From Acidovorax facilis (lineage in GTDB: Bacteria > Pseudomonadota > Gammaproteobacteria > Burkholderiales > Burkholderiaceae_C), in contig NZ_JAMXAX010000002.1 of NCBI RefSeq assembly GCF_023913775.1, positions 1-64,000 on the forward strand: 64,000 bases of DNA, read 5' to 3'. Positions 10,571 through 17,539 of this stretch are shown here, one piece after another. The position numbers and the translations under genes were made by a program. Position 1 is the first letter of the stretch; the number at the start of each line of letters is the position of its first letter. The notes under the pieces are model-generated. The model was given only the letters and a program-made list of their open reading frames with translations, did no database searches and was not told the DNA's origin.

Positions 10571-11569
10571 TCAATCCACTTTCAGATCAAGCTCGCGTGC
10601 AATCTGCGTATAGGTGGCCACTTCGCGGCCGACCTGGCTGGCAAACGCGGCGCCGCAGGTGGCATCGGCGTCCAGCCCCAGGCCGCGCAACTTGTCGTTG
10701 GCCGCAGGGCTTTGCACAAAGTCCCTGGCCACGCGCTCCAGCTGCTGGGCAATGGCGTCGTCCAGACCCGCCGGGGCCAGCAGGCCATACCAGGCATCGG
10801 CCGAATACTTGCCGCCACCGGCCTCGGCAAACGTGGCCACGTCGGGCAGCAGCGACGACCGCTTGGGCGATGCCACGGCCAGCGCGGTGAGCTTGCCGCT
10901 CTTGATCTGCGGCAGCACCGAGCCCAGCGTGGCAAACGAGCTGTCGAGCTGACCGCCCACCAAGTCCGTGACCACCGGCGCCGCGCCCTTGTAGGGCACG
11001 TGGTTCAGCTGCAGGCTGTTGGCGCGGGCAAACATCTCGGTGGCAAAGTGGCCTGAGCTACCCACGCCCGCCGTGCCTGCGGACAGACGCCCCGGCTCCT
11101 TGCGCGCACGGGCCATGTACTCAGCCAGCGACTTCACGGGCAGGGCCTGCCCCACCACCAGCACCGTGGGGCTGGTGGCCACGGTGCACAGCGGCTTGAA
11201 CGACTTCACCGCATCGAACTTCACCCGCCCGGCGTACAGCCCCGGGATCATGGTGTGGTTGGTGGCGCCAAACAGCAGCGTGTAACCGTCGGCGGGCGCG
11301 CTGGCCACCGCCTGGGCGGCCAGGATGGTGTTGGCGCCGGGTTTGTTGTCCACCACAAAGGGCTGCCCCAGCGCGCGGCTGGCGTGGTCGGCAAACGCAC
11401 GGGCCACCACGTCGGTGGGGCCGCCTGCGGCAAATCCCACCACCAGCTTGACGGGCTTGTGGGGGAACGCCGTTTGCGCCCCTGCTGCGCTGGATGCTAT
11501 ACAAACAATAGCTATCAGCGCATAATGGACAAGCGCAGAGGCCGTTTTTCTTCTCAAAATTTTGTGCAT
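10571..11569 (-). CDS. Bug/TctC-family periplasmic receptor (second); signal peptide encoded in a dispersed repeat
   Basis: A 332-residue Bug receptor. Family blocks include LVVGFAAGGPTDVVARAF, VDNKPGANTILAAQAV, LNHVPYKGAAPVVTDLVGGQ and LLPDVATFAEAGG. The start at 11569 gives MHKILRRKTASALVH followed by a hydrophobic stretch ending AGA-Q near residue 31. This signal peptide is encoded by DNA at 11488-11562 that matches the dispersed repeat of family 1, so the leader appears to derive from a repeat. The gene lies in the minus-strand catabolic operon, 74 bases after the dehydrogenase gene. Ligand unknown. Confidence 0.9.
   Translation of the reverse strand: MHKILRRKTASALVHYALIAIVCIASSAAGAQTAFPHKPVKLVVGFAAGGPTDVVARAFADHASRALGQPFVVDNKPGANTILAAQAVASAPADGYTLLFGATNHTMIPGLYAGRVKFDAVKSFKPLCTVATSPTVLVVGQALPVKSLAEYMARARKEPGRLSAGTAGVGSSGHFATEMFARANSLQLNHVPYKGAAPVVTDLVGGQLDSSFATLGSVLPQIKSGKLTALAVASPKRSSLLPDVATFAEAGGGKYSADAWYGLLAPAGLDDAIAQQLERVARDFVQSPAANDKLRGLGLDADATCGAAFASQVGREVATYTQIARELDLKVD
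11488..11562 (-). repeat. Dispersed repeat family 1, copy inside the second Bug gene
   Basis: Reads GGATGCTATACAAACAATAG, then CTATCAGCGC, GGACAAGCGC and GAGGCCGTTTTT in the plus direction. It matches the copy at 31643-31711 (ATGCTATCAAAACAATAGCT) and shares the AAGCGC...GAG core with the copies at 16111 and 60236. It overlaps the region coding the signal peptide of the second Bug receptor. Confidence 0.7.
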
Positions 11570-11643
11570 GTCTTTGTCTCCATGGGCCGGGGCTCCCTGC
11601 CCCGTGCCTTTTTTTCTCTTTGCTTTCAGGAAGGGGGCTGGCG

Positions 11644-12585
11644 TCAGGCTGCAGCCACCGCTGCGCCAGGCACGCGGGCCAACACGGCCAGCAGGTTCTG
11701 GGCGGCGCCCACGCCCATGTTCACGTAGGCATCGCTGGTCACACCGCCGATGTGGGGGCTGAGGATGAAGTGCTTCTCGCCCTGGAAGGGATGGCCCGCC
11801 ACCATCGGCTCGACCGCAAAACTGTCCAGCCCCGCCGCCATCACCTGGCCCGAGCGCACGGCGGCCAGCAGCGCGCCCTCGTCGATCAGGCCGCCACGCG
11901 CCGTGTTCACCACGATCACGCCGCGCTTGCACTGCGCAAGCGTGGTGGCGTTCAGCATGCCCCGGTTCTCGTCGGTCAGCGGGCAGTGCAGAGACACGGC
12001 ATCCGCTTCGCGCCAGATCGTCTCCAGGCTCACACTCTGCACATAGTCCGGCAGGTTCTTCGCAAACGGGTCGAAGCCGATCACGCGCATGCCCAGGGCG
12101 TCGGCCATCTTGGCAAAGCGCAGGCCGATGGCGCCCAGGCCCACCAGGCCCACGGTGCGGCCACCCAATTCCAGGCTTTTGTGCGTGGCTTTGTCCCAGT
12201 GGCCCGCGTGCATGCGCGCGTCGAGCTGCACCACCGATTTGGCGCAGGCCAGCAGCAGCGCCAGCGCCTGCTCGGCCACGGCCGCAGCGTTGGCGCCTAC
12301 GGCGGCCACCACCTCAATGCCCCGGGCCTTGGCCGCCACCTTGTCGATGGTGTCGGTGCCACTGCCGTGCTTGGAGATGACCTTGAGCGCCGGGGCCGCG
12401 TCCATCACGGCCGCACCCACCTTGCCGTAGCGCACGATGATGGCCACGGGGTTGTGCGCACCGGACAGGGCCACCATGTCCTCTTCCGTCGGCGTCTTGC
12501 CAGCGTAGACGATCTCGTAGCCTGTGAGCAGGTCGAGGGCTTGTTGCGCCAGATCGGCGCCGGTGACGATGATGGTTTGGCTCAC
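11644..12585 (-). CDS. D-2-hydroxyacid dehydrogenase (phosphoglycerate dehydrogenase-like)
   Basis: A 313-residue NAD-dependent D-isomer-specific 2-hydroxyacid dehydrogenase. The Rossmann motif is GLVGLGAIGLRFA near residue 145. The catalytic Arg lies in VVNTARGGLIDEGAL, the acidic partner follows in that segment, and the catalytic His is in SPHIGGVTSDAY. It lacks the C-terminal ACT domain of true SerA, so a role in oxidising or reducing a catabolic 2-keto or hydroxyacid is likely. The start is GTG at 12585: it overlaps the TGA of the upstream RraA gene (GTGA), a translational coupling that decides the start against the longer frame to 12639. Confidence 0.9.
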   Translation of the reverse strand: MSQTIIVTGADLAQQALDLLTGYEIVYAGKTPTEEDMVALSGAHNPVAIIVRYGKVGAAVMDAAPALKVISKHGSGTDTIDKVAAKARGIEVVAAVGANAAAVAEQALALLLACAKSVVQLDARMHAGHWDKATHKSLELGGRTVGLVGLGAIGLRFAKMADALGMRVIGFDPFAKNLPDYVQSVSLETIWREADAVSLHCPLTDENRGMLNATTLAQCKRGVIVVNTARGGLIDEGALLAAVRSGQVMAAGLDSFAVEPMVAGHPFQGEKHFILSPHIGGVTSDAYVNMGVGAAQNLLAVLARVPGAAVAAA

Positions 12586-13268
12586 AGCGATTCCCCTTCC
12601 TTGAGCACGCCAGCAGCGCGCAGCGCGGCAGGCAGCCATTTCGATGCGGTGTCGCCGCGTGCAATGGCTTCGATGCGGGCGGCTTCGTCGGCCACCTTCT
12701 TGTCGGCCAGGGCCAGCATGGCGGGGGCTTTTTCGCGCTCGATCACCACCACGCCATCGGCGTCGCCCACTACCAAGTCACCCGCGTTCACCACAGCACC
12801 ACCGGCGCAGATGGGGTGGTTGATGCGGCCGGGCACGTACTTGGTAGGCCCAGCGGGGTTGAAGCCCGCGCTGAACACGGGGAAGTCCAGCTCCAGGATC
12901 TCCAGCTTGTCGCGGATGGCGCCGTCCACGATCACGCCCGCCAGGCCGCGCTTCTTGCAGGCGCTGAGCATCAGCGTGCCCATCAGCGCGGCGGTCTGGT
13001 CGCCCTTGCCGTCGATCACCAGCACATCGCCCGGCTGGGCCAGGGCAATGGCACCGTGGATCATGAGGTTGTCGCCGGGGCGCACTTCCACGGTGAAGGC
13101 AGGGCCCGCCACCTTCATGTTCTGGTGCACGGGCGCCACGCGGCCATGCATGGTGCCGCGGCGACCCGCCACGTCGGCCAGAATGGCGGCCTGGTAGGTG
13201 GCCGCTTTGCTCACGACGTCGGCGCTGACGCGCTCGATGGTGCGGATGATTTCAGGGAGTTGGCTCAT
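12582..13268 (-). CDS. RraA-family protein, probable 4-hydroxy-4-methyl-2-oxoglutarate aldolase type
   Basis: A 228-residue member of the RraA/class II HMG-CHA aldolase family, which cleaves 4-hydroxy-2-oxo dicarboxylates to pyruvate using a divalent metal. The core motif GVIVDGAIRDKLEI contains the conserved Arg-Asp pair, and PGDVLVIDGKGDQTAALMG matches the family. The N-terminal extension is typical of proteobacterial enzyme forms rather than RNase E inhibitor RraA. It heads the enzyme part of the operon and overlaps the dehydrogenase gene by four bases. Next to a LigI-like hydrolase it suggests a pathway ending in pyruvate. Confidence 0.88.
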   Translation of the reverse strand: MSQLPEIIRTIERVSADVVSKAATYQAAILADVAGRRGTMHGRVAPVHQNMKVAGPAFTVEVRPGDNLMIHGAIALAQPGDVLVIDGKGDQTAALMGTLMLSACKKRGLAGVIVDGAIRDKLEILELDFPVFSAGFNPAGPTKYVPGRINHPICAGGAVVNAGDLVVGDADGVVVIEREKAPAMLALADKKVADEAARIEAIARGDTASKWLPAALRAAGVLKEGESL

Positions 13269-13461
13269 GGGGAATCCTTGGAAAGAACGCGGAGATGCTG
13301 TGGAGCGAATGGGCGCGGCTGACTGGGATGCGCGTGCAAGGCGCCCATGCCGCAGCACAACCAGCCCCGAAGTCAGCGGCTGGTGAAGTGCAGACGAAAT
13401 GCGAAGGTGAAGAAGTGGGCGGGCAGATACGCGGGACAAACCGCCCCCCAGCGTGAGCCGG

Positions 13462-14475
13462 TCAGTCCAGGCTGGCGCCCGAGTCCTTGACGATCTTGGC
13501 CCAGCGCGGCACTTCGGCTTTGAGCAGCGCGCTGAACTGCTCGGCGGTGCCGCCCAGCACATCACCACCTTCGGAGCGCAGCTTGTCGGCCACATCGGGC
13601 TGCTGCAGGGCCGCGTTGATGGCCTTGTTGAGCTGCGCCACGATGGGTGCGGGCGTACCGACTGGGGCCAGGATGCCGAACCAGGTCACGGCCTCGAAAC
13701 CCTTGTAGCCCGACTCGGCCAGCGTGGGCACATCCGGCAATTGCGGCGAGCGCTTGGCCGAGGTGATGGCGATGACCTTGAGCTTGCCATTGCGCACCTG
13801 GCCCAGCAGCGTGGGCACCGACGACATGTACAGGTCGATCTGCCCGCCCACCAGGTCCGTCATGGCCTGGGCCGCGCCCTTGTAGGGGATGTGGCGCAGC
13901 TTGATGTCGGCGGCGTTTTCGGCCAGCTCACCGGCCAGGTGGGCCACGGTGCCGTTGCCCGAATAGCCCAGCGTCAGCGCATCGGGCTTGCCCTTGGCGG
14001 CCGCCACCACATCGGCGTAGCTCTTGAAGGGTGAATTGATGGGCGCAGCCATGACGATGGGCGAGGACGAGACGAGCGCCACGGGCACCAGGTCCTTGAG
14101 CGGGTCGTACGGCAGCTTGGGGTACAGCGTGGGGTTGATGGCCAGGTTGCTGGTCTGGCCAATGACGAGCGTGTAGCCGTCGGCGGGTGACTTGGCAGCG
14201 GCGTCCACCCCCAGGTTGCCGCCCGCGCCGGGGCGGTTGTCCACGATGACGTTCCACTTGTTCTGGTCCGTGAGCTTTTGCGCCACCGTGCGGGCAATCA
14301 TGTCGGTGCCTCCGCCGGGAGGGAACGGCACGATCAGGCGGATGGGTTTGCTCGGATACGTGGCTTGTGCGTGGGCGCTGGCAAAGGGCGCTGCAACGGC
14401 GGCAAGGCCGAGGACGGCGGCGCACAGGGGGGCGCCCAGGGCACGGGGAAGCAAACGGGGCGAAAAAGCGGGCAT
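13462..14475 (-). CDS. Bug/TctC-family periplasmic receptor (third)
   Basis: A 337-residue Bug receptor with a long signal peptide (residues 1-36, ending AHA-Q). Family blocks are IRLIVPFPPGGGTDMIAR, VDNRPGAGGNLGVDAAAK, RHIPYKGAAQAMTDLVGGQ and LPDVPTLAESGYKGFEAVTW. The start at 14475 has a GGAGA ribosome site just upstream; the frame extends to 14901 but overlaps the divergent IclR gene. It is the first gene of the minus-strand operon and starts 133 bases from the IclR start, so it is the most direct candidate target of that regulator. Confidence 0.93.
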   Translation of the reverse strand: MPAFSPRLLPRALGAPLCAAVLGLAAVAAPFASAHAQATYPSKPIRLIVPFPPGGGTDMIARTVAQKLTDQNKWNVIVDNRPGAGGNLGVDAAAKSPADGYTLVIGQTSNLAINPTLYPKLPYDPLKDLVPVALVSSSPIVMAAPINSPFKSYADVVAAAKGKPDALTLGYSGNGTVAHLAGELAENAADIKLRHIPYKGAAQAMTDLVGGQIDLYMSSVPTLLGQVRNGKLKVIAITSAKRSPQLPDVPTLAESGYKGFEAVTWFGILAPVGTPAPIVAQLNKAINAALQQPDVADKLRSEGGDVLGGTAEQFSALLKAEVPRWAKIVKDSGASLD

Positions 14476-14550
14476 GCAGTTGTCTCCTGGTAGGTGGTTC
14501 TTCGCGCCGCCCTGCACATGCTGCTGCAGGCCCGGCGCTGTGGACGCGAC

Positions 14551-14578
14551 TTTACGCAGGCGTTTCAACCCATACAAT
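14551..14578 (+). promoter_or_regulatory. Putative promoter of the IclR gene
   Basis: TTTACG at 14551-14556 and TACAAT at 14573-14578 form a plausible sigma-70 pair with 16-base spacing. Just downstream the hexamer TTGCAC occurs twice, at 14583-14588 and 14602-14607. This could be an autoregulatory site of the IclR protein; that is inference. Confidence 0.45.
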
Positions 14579-14608
14579 GACGTTGCACACAATGAAACGA
14601 ATTGCACC

Positions 14609-15469
14609 GTGAGCAATCTTCCCAAAAAACCACCCTCGCCCCTCGCCACCGCCAGGGTGCCCTCGCCTGCCAGGTCCCCGTCACCCCGCAAGACCCTGCC
14701 GCAGGAGCCCACCGAACCGGAAAACAGCGCTGCCAAAGACACGGGCGGCGGCGTGATTGCCGTCACGCGCGCACTACAGGTGCTGGAAGCCTTTGCACTG
14801 GGCGAATCCAGCCTGCCCCTGGCCGAGCTGAGCCGCCGCTGCGGCCTGCACAAGACCACCGTGCTGCGCCTGGCGCGCACGCTGGCGCAGTCGGGCTTCA
14901 TGGTGCAGCGCGAGGACGGCGACTGGCGCCTGGGCCCGGCCGCAGGCTGGCTGGGGGCGCGCTACCAGGCCGGTTTTGACGTGCAGAACGTGCTGGAGCC
15001 CGCGCTGCGCGAGCTGACCCTTGCCACAGGCGAAAGCGCCGCGTTTTATGTGCGCGAAGGCAATGTGCGGACCTGCCTCGTGCGCGTGGAAGGCCCGCAG
15101 GCGCTGCGCCACCACGCACGCATGGGCGAAGGCCTGCCGCTGGACAAAGGATCGCCGGGCCGTGTGATCCTGGCGTTTTCGGGCGAGCCGGGCAAGGCCT
15201 ATGAAGAGATCCGCAAAAAGGGCTACCACTGGTCGATTGGCGAGCGCGAACAGGGCGTGGCCACGGTGTCGGCGCCCGTGTTTGGCATGCACTGGCGGCT
15301 GATGGGCTCGGTGTGCATTTCGGGCCCGGCCTCGCGCCTGCCGGCCGAAAAGCTCGAAGCGCTGGCGCAGACAGTGATGGCTGCGGCCACCCAGTTGTCG
15401 TATGCGCTGGCGGGCAATTCGGCCGCGCCCGCCCAGAGTCCGGTGCGGGCGACCCACTGGCACCCTTGA
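14609..15469 (+). CDS. IclR-family transcriptional regulator
   Basis: A 286-residue IclR-type regulator. A disordered Pro/Ser-rich N-terminus of about 45 residues precedes a winged helix-turn-helix (VTRALQVLEAFALGESSLPL, then CGLHKTTVLRLARTL), and a GAF-like IclR effector domain covers residues about 115-275 with GSPGRVILAF. GTG at 14609 is the only credible start: there is no in-frame ATG near, although no clear ribosome site is visible. Divergent from the Bug-RraA-dehydrogenase operon, it probably senses that pathway's substrate and controls it. Confidence 0.88.
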   Translation: MSNLPKKPPSPLATARVPSPARSPSPRKTLPQEPTEPENSAAKDTGGGVIAVTRALQVLEAFALGESSLPLAELSRRCGLHKTTVLRLARTLAQSGFMVQREDGDWRLGPAAGWLGARYQAGFDVQNVLEPALRELTLATGESAAFYVREGNVRTCLVRVEGPQALRHHARMGEGLPLDKGSPGRVILAFSGEPGKAYEEIRKKGYHWSIGEREQGVATVSAPVFGMHWRLMGSVCISGPASRLPAEKLEALAQTVMAAATQLSYALAGNSAAPAQSPVRATHWHP

Positions 15470-15519
15470 GGCATCCGTGATACTTGCGGCATCCACCACA
15501 ATAACCCCAGGAGACCGCC

Positions 15520-16092
15520 GTGAGCCGCTACCCTTTTCCCGACCTGAACACCCTGCCCGAAGACATCCGCGCACGCATCGTGGAAGTGCAGGAGAAGGCG
15601 GGCTTCATCCCCAACGTGTTCTTGGCATTTGCGCGCCGCCCGGCCGAGTGGCGAGCGTTCTTCGCGTACCACGATGCACTCATGCTGAAAGAAGAAGGCA
15701 GCCTGACCAAGGGCGAGCGCGAGATGATCGTCACTACCACCAGCGCGGCCAACCAGTGCCTGTATTGCGTGGTGGCGCACGGCGCGATCCTGCGCATCTA
15801 TGAAAAGAAACCCCTCATCGCCGACCAGGTGGCCGTGAACTACCGCAAGGCCGACATCAGCCCACGCGAACGCGCGATGCTCGACTTTGCGATGAAGGTC
15901 TGCCAGCGCTCGCACGAGATCGAGGACGCCGACTTCGCTGCGCTGCACGCCCACGGCTTTGACGACGAGGACATCTGGGACATCGCGGCCATCACTGCAT
16001 TCTTTGGCCTGAGCAACCGCATGGCCAGCTTTGCGGGCATGCAGCCCAACCCAGAGTTTTACTTGATGGGACGGGTGCCCAAGCAGAAGTAA
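15520..16092 (+). CDS. Peroxidase-related protein of the AhpD/carboxymuconolactone decarboxylase superfamily
   Basis: A 190-residue protein of the uncharacterised peroxidase-related group. The AhpD-like redox motif CxxC lies in NQCLYCVVAHG near residue 88, and PNVFLAFARRPAEW and FGLSNRMASFAGMQPNPEFY are typical. The start is GTG at 15520, with CAGGAG ten bases upstream. It sits 50 bases after the iclR-type gene and is probably a separate or weakly coupled unit. Its substrate is unknown; thiol-peroxidase function is a family-based inference. Repeat family 1 follows its stop codon. Confidence 0.85.
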   Translation: MSRYPFPDLNTLPEDIRARIVEVQEKAGFIPNVFLAFARRPAEWRAFFAYHDALMLKEEGSLTKGEREMIVTTTSAANQCLYCVVAHGAILRIYEKKPLIADQVAVNYRKADISPRERAMLDFAMKVCQRSHEIEDADFAALHAHGFDDEDIWDIAAITAFFGLSNRMASFAGMQPNPEFYLMGRVPKQK

Positions 16093-16110
16093 GTGCCCTG
16101 GCGCAATTAC

Positions 16111-16173
16111 TACATTTTTGATAGCTACTGGCGCTTACCCAATAAGCGCTAGAGCCCAATTTCATTCAAATTC
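16111..16173. repeat. Dispersed repeat family 1, copy after the peroxidase-related gene
   Basis: Contains GATAGCTACTGGCGCTTA, then TAAGCGCTAGAGCCCAATTT. GCGCTTA (16131-16137) and TAAGCGC (16143-16149) form a 7-base hairpin. It fills the 73-base gap between two convergent genes and reaches into the thioesterase gene, whose stop codon (16166-16168) lies inside the conserved TTTGAATGAAA part. Confidence 0.72.
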
Positions 16174-16597
16174 TATCCGCAGAGACCAGCGCCCGCATCC
16201 AGTCCGGCAAGGGCGCTGCCTTCTGCTGCGGGAAGTCCACCCAGATGGTGGTGGCGCCACCTGCCGCGCAAATCACGCCGGGCTGGTCCACGCGCTCCAT
16301 CGTGCCCCAGGTCTCAAACGTGGTGCGGCCCGGGTCGCTCACGTAGAGCTTGAGCAGCACGTCAGCCGGGTATTCGAGCTGCTTGTAGAAATTGCAGAAC
16401 GCATTGACGATGACCGGCCCCTGCCCGCGCGGATCGGGGTTGCAGCCCACCGACACCATCCAGTCGATGCGCGCCGTCTCCAGGTACCTGAAATACACCG
16501 TGTTGTTGACATGGCCCATCGCGTCCATGTCGCCCCAGCGCACGGGGAAGCGCATTTCAAAAACCAGCTTCTTGACTTCCGGGATTTCAATCTTCAT
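16166..16597 (-). CDS. Acyl-CoA thioesterase, hotdog (4-HBT) family
   Basis: A 143-residue hotdog-fold thioesterase of the 4-hydroxybenzoyl-CoA thioesterase / YbgC type. The hallmark FPVRWGDMDAMGHVNNTVYF contains the catalytic Asp and the following HVNN segment. The ATG at 16597 is chosen; a GTG at 16609 is the alternative and neither has a strong ribosome site. It follows the SDR gene by about 20 bases on the same strand, so the pair probably forms an operon acting on a CoA-linked intermediate. The last codons and stop come from repeat family 1, so the C-terminus may be recently altered. Confidence 0.88.
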   Translation of the reverse strand: MKIEIPEVKKLVFEMRFPVRWGDMDAMGHVNNTVYFRYLETARIDWMVSVGCNPDPRGQGPVIVNAFCNFYKQLEYPADVLLKLYVSDPGRTTFETWGTMERVDQPGVICAAGGATTIWVDFPQQKAAPLPDWMRALVSADRI

Positions 16598-16617
16598 GGT
16601 TTCGCACACCCGAGGGA

Positions 16618-17400
16618 TCAGACCCCAAAGCCGTCGTCAGCCGCAATCACCGCACCATTGATGAAATGGCTCTGGTCGCTGGCCAGCATCACCAGCAGCG
16701 CATCCAGGTCTTGCGCGTTGCCCACGCGCTTGCGGGGCAGCATGTCGATGAGCTTCTTGCCCTGCTCGGTCTGCCAGTGGTGGTGATTGATTTCCGTGTC
16801 GATGTAGCCCGGGCAGATCGCATTCACGTTGATGCCGAACCTGCCCCATTCGATGGCCATGGCCTTGGTCATCTGCACCACGGCGGCCTTGCTCATGCAA
16901 TAGGCGCCGATCTGCGGCAACACCTTGAGGCCCGCCATCGAGGCAATGTTGATGATGCGCCCGCCCGTGAAGCTGCCCGGCGCCGCGCCGCGCGAGCGGG
17001 CCAGCATGCGCTTACCCACCTCTTGCGCCACAAAGAAGGCGCCCTTCACGTTGGTGTCGAAGATGAAGTCGTAGTCCTCGGGCGTCACGTCCTGGATGCG
17101 CTGCGTGGTGCTCACGCCCGAGTTGTTCACCAGAATGTCGATGGAGCCCATTTCGGTCTCGGCATGGGCCACGGCGGACTTGATGGAGTCGTGGTCGGTC
17201 ACATCGAGTTCGATCACATGGGCATCACCGCCCTCGCCTTCGATGCGCGCACGCAGCTCCTTGAGCTTTTCCACGCGGCGGCTGGCCAGCACGACGCCTG
17301 CGCCCGCGCGGGCCAACGTGCGGGCAAACTGAGCGCCCAGGCCGCTGGAGGCGCCCGTGATGAAGGCCACGCGGCCGGACAAGTCGATGCTGTATGCCAT
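16618..17400 (-). CDS. Short-chain dehydrogenase/reductase
   Basis: A 260-residue classical SDR oxidoreductase. The cofactor motif TGASSGLG is at residues about 16-23, NNSG near 92, and the catalytic tetrad includes Ser in NIASMAG and YCMSK. It resembles 3-hydroxyacyl-CoA dehydrogenases/3-oxoacyl reductases that are often found with beta-oxidation genes. It is first in an operon with the thioesterase and divergent from the ETF-quinone oxidoreductase gene. A TetR-type palindrome lies 27 bases upstream. A role in fatty or branched acyl-CoA breakdown is inferred from these neighbours. Confidence 0.9.
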   Translation of the reverse strand: MAYSIDLSGRVAFITGASSGLGAQFARTLARAGAGVVLASRRVEKLKELRARIEGEGGDAHVIELDVTDHDSIKSAVAHAETEMGSIDILVNNSGVSTTQRIQDVTPEDYDFIFDTNVKGAFFVAQEVGKRMLARSRGAAPGSFTGGRIINIASMAGLKVLPQIGAYCMSKAAVVQMTKAMAIEWGRFGINVNAICPGYIDTEINHHHWQTEQGKKLIDMLPRKRVGNAQDLDALLVMLASDQSHFINGAVIAADDGFGV

Positions 17401-17426
17401 TTAGAGTCTCCCTACTGATCAAAATA

Positions 17427-17438
17427 GAACGGTCGTTC
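17427..17438. promoter_or_regulatory. TetR-type palindromic operator
   Basis: A perfect inverted repeat GAACG-GT-CGTTC sits between the SDR and ETF-QO genes. It abuts a possible promoter reading toward ETF-QO (TTCGAT at 17436-17441 and TACAAT at 17459-17464, 17-base spacing). Such GAACG/CGTTC sites are typical of TetR repressors of acyl-CoA metabolism. No TetR gene is in the window. Confidence 0.5.
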
Positions 17439-17539
17439 GATTGTCCATATTCCGTGAATACAATCAGTCGCCAGACAGACAGGGCGCGGTCGGCGCTCTG
17501 TAGAAAATAATCCATTATCAAACGCCCGACGAGAAGCCC

